A stretch of 64,000 nt of DNA from Lingula anatina. Its lineage: Eukaryota > Brachiopoda > Lingulata > Lingulida > Lingulidae. The stretch is taken from NCBI RefSeq assembly GCF_001039355.2, contig NW_019774402.1, positions 372,428 through 436,427 on the forward strand, in the 5' to 3' direction. Positions 58,503 through 64,000 of this stretch are shown in pieces. Position 1 is the stretch's first letter; the number at the start of each line of letters is the position of its first letter. The position numbers and the translations under genes were made by a program. The notes beneath the pieces are model-generated. The model saw only the letters and a program-made list of their open reading frames with translations, ran no database searches and was not told the DNA's origin.

Positions 58503-61500
58503 CTGAAACAGCAGAAGAGAACAATTAGAAGTCAGTTGGATAGAAACATTGAGGCAATTGGCATGATCTCTTCGTTTGCGCTGTGACAATACCTCCACCT
58601 AATGCAACTTGTCATTTACAAAATGGGCCATGGATGTGAAATGTGCTCTCAAGCTAGTGGCTGTGGTCCAAAAATTCATCATCTCAGTTCAAATTTACTG
58701 TACTAGTCTCAAGCAGCAGCTTCTTAGCTTAGCTTAACATGTCTGACTACAAGAGTGTTTCTCTCAATTAGTTGCTTAAATTGCTTCAACAAACTGGTCA
58801 GTTTTCACAAATATCTAGTAGCACATCCATAGTGCTTATTTCAGTGTTATGTTATGTTATGGTTATTCAGACAAAGGACAAGCGACTTTGTCATACTCTG
58901 AACTAAATCATTGATATCTAAAATCTGGATTATCGTTAGGAAAAAAAATTCTATTCCTGAAAAAAAAAATCAATAAAAACTTTGAAATTTGAATTTCCAT
59001 TTTAAAAAAAACCCTCTCATTTATGCCACTAAAAAAACATAACTAGGACAAATTTACACAAATGAGCATATACAGCCGTACATATAAAAAGCTCATTAAA
59101 ATAGAAAAAAAAAAAAAAAAGATATAGTAAAATAATCTGCCTTCAATCAAGGAGCCTATTTCTACCAACCAAGCAGTCTGCTAGCTTCACCAGGAATGGC
59201 TCATCTAGATACCCACAGCAATTAATGAATTTTATAATGCCACCAAAAACCAAGAGAGCTGGTCATTTAACATGTATGAGCTTCCAGCAATTGCCAATAC
59301 AAGAATACATTACACACGTAATAGACCATGTATTTTTCAAAAAGTCAAAAGATGTGGGACAGACTTCTAAATTCAACTCCTTCCGGTTATACAACCCACT
59401 CTAATCTAGAATGTCAGGTACTTAAAAAGTCACAGGAAAGCTGTGAATATACAAACTCATTGAAAAGCACATTATACAAGTGGAGTCTTTGTGAACCTGA
59501 AAAGCAAAAAGAGAAATCACAGGCAATGGGTAGGTGTGTGATGAAGCTACTTGAGAAGGACAAAAGTGGGGGTGGTAGCAAAGAGAGGGGGTTCTGGAGT
59601 TGGGTTGCTATAACATGCACACATTTTACCTAGATGAAAGCAAGTCCTGCATGGAATTTCTCAAAAATATCTATAAACTTCCAAAAGATTTTCTAGGAAG
59701 CTGGAGCATGTTGAGTGGGATTTCCTGACCAAGGATAAATATGGCAATAGCCTCTCATCTCAGGTGATGTCAGAGGTCAGCAGCCAATAGGAAGCCAGTA
59801 ATTATGCAACAAGACATAATAGGGATACCTGATACCTTGCCATGGAAAGATTTCCACTTACCATAAATTAATTACTTGTTTAATGAAAAACAACAAATTA
59901 ACCTGCTGAACCTTTATCTTTTAAACACAAATACAAACACCCTTGTAATTCAAAAGATAAAAACACTCATATTTTCTTCATTTGCAGGTATTTTCCCTGA
60001 ATCATTTATAGCCCTTAGTGCATTATCCTCAACTAGGAAGACAGTGCTGATGTAGAAATTGAGCATTTCTGTCTTTCAAAAATAGGCTTTCCAATTCCAT
60101 ACCAACCTACTTCCTAATTTTACTGTTCAACACTAAAAATAAATTTCCTGATGCCATTTTTAGCTAAATATATAACTGACACCGTCTGGGCTGGATTCAG
60201 TAGTTTTACAGGTTTTCTTGTAGCAGAATAGACCAGATAGTATTGTACAGGCACTCAAGCATTGGACACAGATACCCGAAAGCTCAAAAGTGAAAGGATA
60301 TTATGTTTACCATGTGGAAACTAAAACAGATTTTAGGTAAGAAAGCAAAGATCAAGTATCTGCAAAGTAAAATAAATCACATTAGAACATCATACTTATT
60401 GGCAACTGGAAGGTTAATGGACAATTTGCATTTCCTCGGGGTTTGAACTACATCTGCATAGAAACCTACAAGTGAAATTTAATCTGGCTCTTCACTGCTG
60501 ACGCAAGCAAAGGCCTCTGCAATGCAGCACATGAGCCTCGCTGAGCAGCTGTTAAATGCCTATCAAATCAGGGCAAAGCAGAAGAGCACTGCTCCTATAC
60601 TATATCAAGGACAACATCCCCCATGGCCTGGTTACTTGCCCACTAAGTAGAATACAGCATGGGCAGCCAGTATGACCCATAAAACCTCTACCCATGGTTT
60701 GTGAGGGGCCTGATGCTGATAACCTAGCTCCAGGATATGTAACTCTATCAATTACAAGCATCATGTACAGATAAGCCTGGCCACCCTTATCAAGGAAGGA
60801 TATTTCTGTGGCAAAACTCTTCACAAAAAAAGTTTTATAAAACAAACAGCAGCTGCCAAGGGCACAGAATACACAACTGCCTACCTTTAAATAATAATCT
60901 TCCTTACCTACAGGGAGTTATTTTCTGAGGAAATAGACATACTGTCTTAACAGTTGCATTTAATTCTGAGATGGACATGTCAGTCTGCACTAAATAAACT
61001 GCGCCTGGTTTTCATACTGGTAAGAAATAAAGAACATTAGACTTGATGAAGACCCTTTAATGACCATCACATGAAGGTGTTTAGACAGGTATATAGAGTA
61101 ACATTGCCAAAACTAACAAGTATTTAACACCTGTTATAACAATACGGTCAACATTGCTATTCTACATTTTAAAGTCAGACTCTAATTTTCTAGTAGCCAT
61201 GGAGTGATTTTTTTTCATGCAAAATGTGAATCATCTGACATTAAAATATATCTACTTCTCATTATTACTGATCTGATCTAATCTAAAATGTGATATCAAG
61301 TTATAATCTTGAAAAAATATATTATTAGTTACATTATAATTTTTTCATGAAAAAATAGAAAGGACAAGAAAGATAAATCTTAAGGTAATACTAATTTAAT
61401 CTTTAAAATGATAAATACAAATATCAACCACATACTTCTGCACAACAACAGAAATGCACTAAAATACATGCACTGTTTAACAAAGAGGTATTAAGAGAGA

Positions 61501-64000
61501 TATTTGACCTGAATTCAATAGAAATCCCCCTGAACTAGCTGTCAGGTCAAACCTCTCTACAATAGAAATGCAGATGTGAAAATAAACAAGGAAAAGAGAG
61601 CACATGCAAGTGATCAAGACCATGGAAGATGTTCCACACTGCAAAAAAATAGAACAACAGAAAACATCTGGAAAAGATAACAATAAATAGCAAGGAGACA
61701 TTATCACCATCCCAATTTATTACCAAGACAATAATAAATCCAGGAAGCTACAAGGGTTGGAATCATGTGTGCAAGTTTAGAGAGGGCAGCAGGCTCCTAG
61801 GATTGAAAATAACTTTCCAAATGGGTATTTCTGTTCAGATCCTTGATTAGAGGGGGCAGTGAGGTACACAAGGATAGGAGGAAGGGACAAGGATGAATGA
61901 AGGCAGGGTTAACTACTGATATATCCCTCCTACCTATATAGTTAAAACAGATCTCCTCACTGGTGGCTTAGTTTAGCCAAAATGTTCAACCACTTATTGG
62001 CAAAAAGCAAACCTCAGACAGGTCTAACTTGGGCGCTTGTGCTAGAAACCAAACTGCCTCTCTGCTTTTCTAGTAGCAACATGAACTCTGTGCAGGGTTC
62101 CTTGCAGAGTTGGCCAGGTGCGCTGGCACCAAGAAAAATGCTGCTGGAATTGCTCTCCAGGCAGGTGGTGCATCTAGCCAGCACACCTAGGTCTACTCAC
62201 AGGAAGTTCCACTATCAAATATCCAGCCTGCCTTCCATGGCATAGCTGGCTCAGGTAGTTAACCAAATTTTGTTGTTGCTACACCTGTAAGTACACTACT
62301 CAGGTTTCAGGCTACGTTGGCACTGTTGAAATTAACAGCAGTAATTATTATGAAGTAAAGGAGCAAAAAGATTGAGAGAAAGTTACTTAGGTTGCAAATT
62401 ATATCTTTATGACATGTAAAAAAATCTTGCTGGCTAAGAAAAGAAAGCAATTTATTTAGGGCAACACATGGTGACAGAAAATATAAGCATATTAAAAAAA
62501 CTTGAAAAGACTGATTCTTATATTCCATAATTATAACATGCATAACTTTGCCCAATAATTTCAAGGTATTGAAAATTACATGTAAAACTGTATCATATAT
62601 ATTTGAACAGCCAGGATTATTATTACAAAAAGGAAGTGTTAGCTTGCATTCTATGGGAACTAATTAGGGATGCATCAAATGGACAAGTGTCCTCATGAAA
62701 GGTGAAATTGAGGTCAAGAACATAAAGTAAGCATTATTACTGGTTTAACTTCCATAGACCCCCCCCCCCCAATAAAAAAATGACTTCTGCAGTTTTAAAT
62801 ATATTCAGCATTTTTGTTGGGTTTTCTCAGGTTGACTGAAGTCTGTACCTTTCCATCTTTTATATGAACAAAATGTACTGTAAAACTAGAAAACCTGACA
62901 CTACACAGTTCAAGATAAGCTGTCTGATAACATGCACATGAAAATGTTCCTGATATCTGTGAGACTTGTCTCATGTTGAACAGAATTTCGTGTGGCCCTC
63001 TATGTGCATTGCTTTAACAGAATCTTGGAAAATATCTAAATATTATTTTTAATCAACCTTCCCTACTTTATTTCTGTTTCTGTAGTGTCTAACCTAGAAC
63101 AACAAATTCTAATGCAAAATTACTATATACAGAAATGATGGAAAGTCCAGATTTAAGCGTATAATATAAATTAATTTCATAAGACTGGTTTGGGGGGGGG
63201 AGGATCCTTTGAAAACAAGAGGAGGTATTTTAAGATGTGAGACTGACTTCTACCTTCATACAAACATGCACAAACACAACAGTACAGTATCAAAAGACAA
63301 GTTGGAATCAAAGATCTCATTAATAAAGGGCAAAAATTCCGTGTTCCTGCAAGTATTAGAACACAATCACAAGAGAACAGAAATAATGGTATCTCCCAGA
63401 AAAAAATTTTTTTCTGATTTTAGTTTTTAATCTTAACAAACGTATTATTGTTATGCAGTAAGAGTACTTCACAAAAATTTTTAAATTTTTTTAAAAAAAG
63501 GGTTGTGTTGTGCTGTAAGCCAAGAGAGAATCTCCATGATGCTATACAAGGAGACTCTTTATGGCCAAACTGGCAGCTTTTCTTTATGGACACTGCAAAC
63601 TTATGACCGCTGAAAATCATCGCAAGCTAAGGTCTTTGGTTTGGTTATAATCACAGGTTGCACTTGTAGCTTATTTTGCTTTTTTGTGTTTACACATATA
63701 CCTGTGGATCCAGAGGAAACTAAGTGCAGGCATTTGAGTGACTTCCATTATTTTTTAATCATGCAATAATGTGAAAATCTAAGTTTCTCATCTGCAAAAT
63801 GATTACAGCATTACTTTAATAGAATTGAAGCCCAGTCTTGACTACTGAAATATTAAGCTAACCACATTGACAAATCTCAAATATGCAACCTTTTTCAAAG
63901 CAATGCAGCCTCAGAACAAGAGGGGTTCCTCTGCAAGACAACCTGTCTCTCTTCAGGCACTAAATGTGTCCCAGTGAATCTAATAGCTGCCATATCTGTG
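58503..64000. other. mef2 upstream or 5' intron region
   Basis: 5.5 kb without a recognised coding exon, RNA gene or repeat family member. Open frames at 59328-59633, 60600-60845, 61477-61710, 61982-62245 and 63209-63430 are short, sometimes overlap on opposite strands, and show no conserved motif. Non-coding first exons or enhancers of mef2 may lie here but cannot be read from sequence alone. Homopolymer A at about 59105-59120 and C at 62760-62770. Confidence 0.5.

Noticed and set aside
61982-62245. 87-codon open frame right of mef2
   Set aside because: No similarity recognised, no splice context and no neighbouring exon that would extend it.

Overview
The window is animal nuclear DNA: AT-rich, with GT-AG introns and five multi-exon protein-coding genes that have clear vertebrate counterparts. 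The genes look like those of a non-vertebrate bilaterian, perhaps a marine lophotrochozoan: one mef2, one RAI14/UACA-type gene, moderate introns, and many short terminal-inverted-repeat elements and (ATT)n-tailed retroelements. The species cannot be fixed from the sequence. There is no prokaryotic operon, CRISPR array or intact autonomous transposon.

Layout. (1) 3483-7197, minus: first three coding exons of a furin-like proprotein convertase; the catalytic domain lies beyond the left edge. (2) 10334-29660, plus: a RAI14/UACA (ankycorbin/nucling-type) gene with seven ankyrin repeats and a long coiled coil. Its middle is disturbed by two local duplications, each ending at a single N, which look like unmerged contig ends. 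(3) 31978-35908, minus: a METTL25B (RRNAD1)-type methyltransferase. (4) 35984-42926, plus: PGGT1B, the beta subunit of geranylgeranyltransferase I, whose start codon is only 75 bp from that of METTL25B. (5) 46639-58352, minus: mef2, complete from MADS box to the C-terminal basic tail, followed to the right edge by about 5.6 kb of upstream sequence with no recognised exon.

Arrangement. Furin and RAI14/UACA are head to head, RAI14/UACA and METTL25B converge, METTL25B and PGGT1B share a very short divergent promoter, and PGGT1B and mef2 converge. The products act in unrelated processes (secretory proteolysis, actin scaffolding, methyl transfer, prenylation, transcription). The neighbourhood itself is notable: the human relatives of these genes are scattered over the MEF2-bearing chromosomes 15q, 5q and 1q, so the window may preserve an old linkage group.

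Non-coding sequence holds at least four families of non-autonomous inverted-repeat elements (two TTAA-flanked, one hAT-like, one foldback), a truncated LINE with a recognisable reverse-transcriptase tail, a nested retroelement insertion, a degenerate tRNA-like sequence with a 34-bp direct repeat around it, and microsatellites. I found no convincing undescribed multi-gene system. The best leads are the linkage group, the compact divergent promoter, the optional splice sites and candidate self-regulatory sites in mef2, and the TTAA element families.
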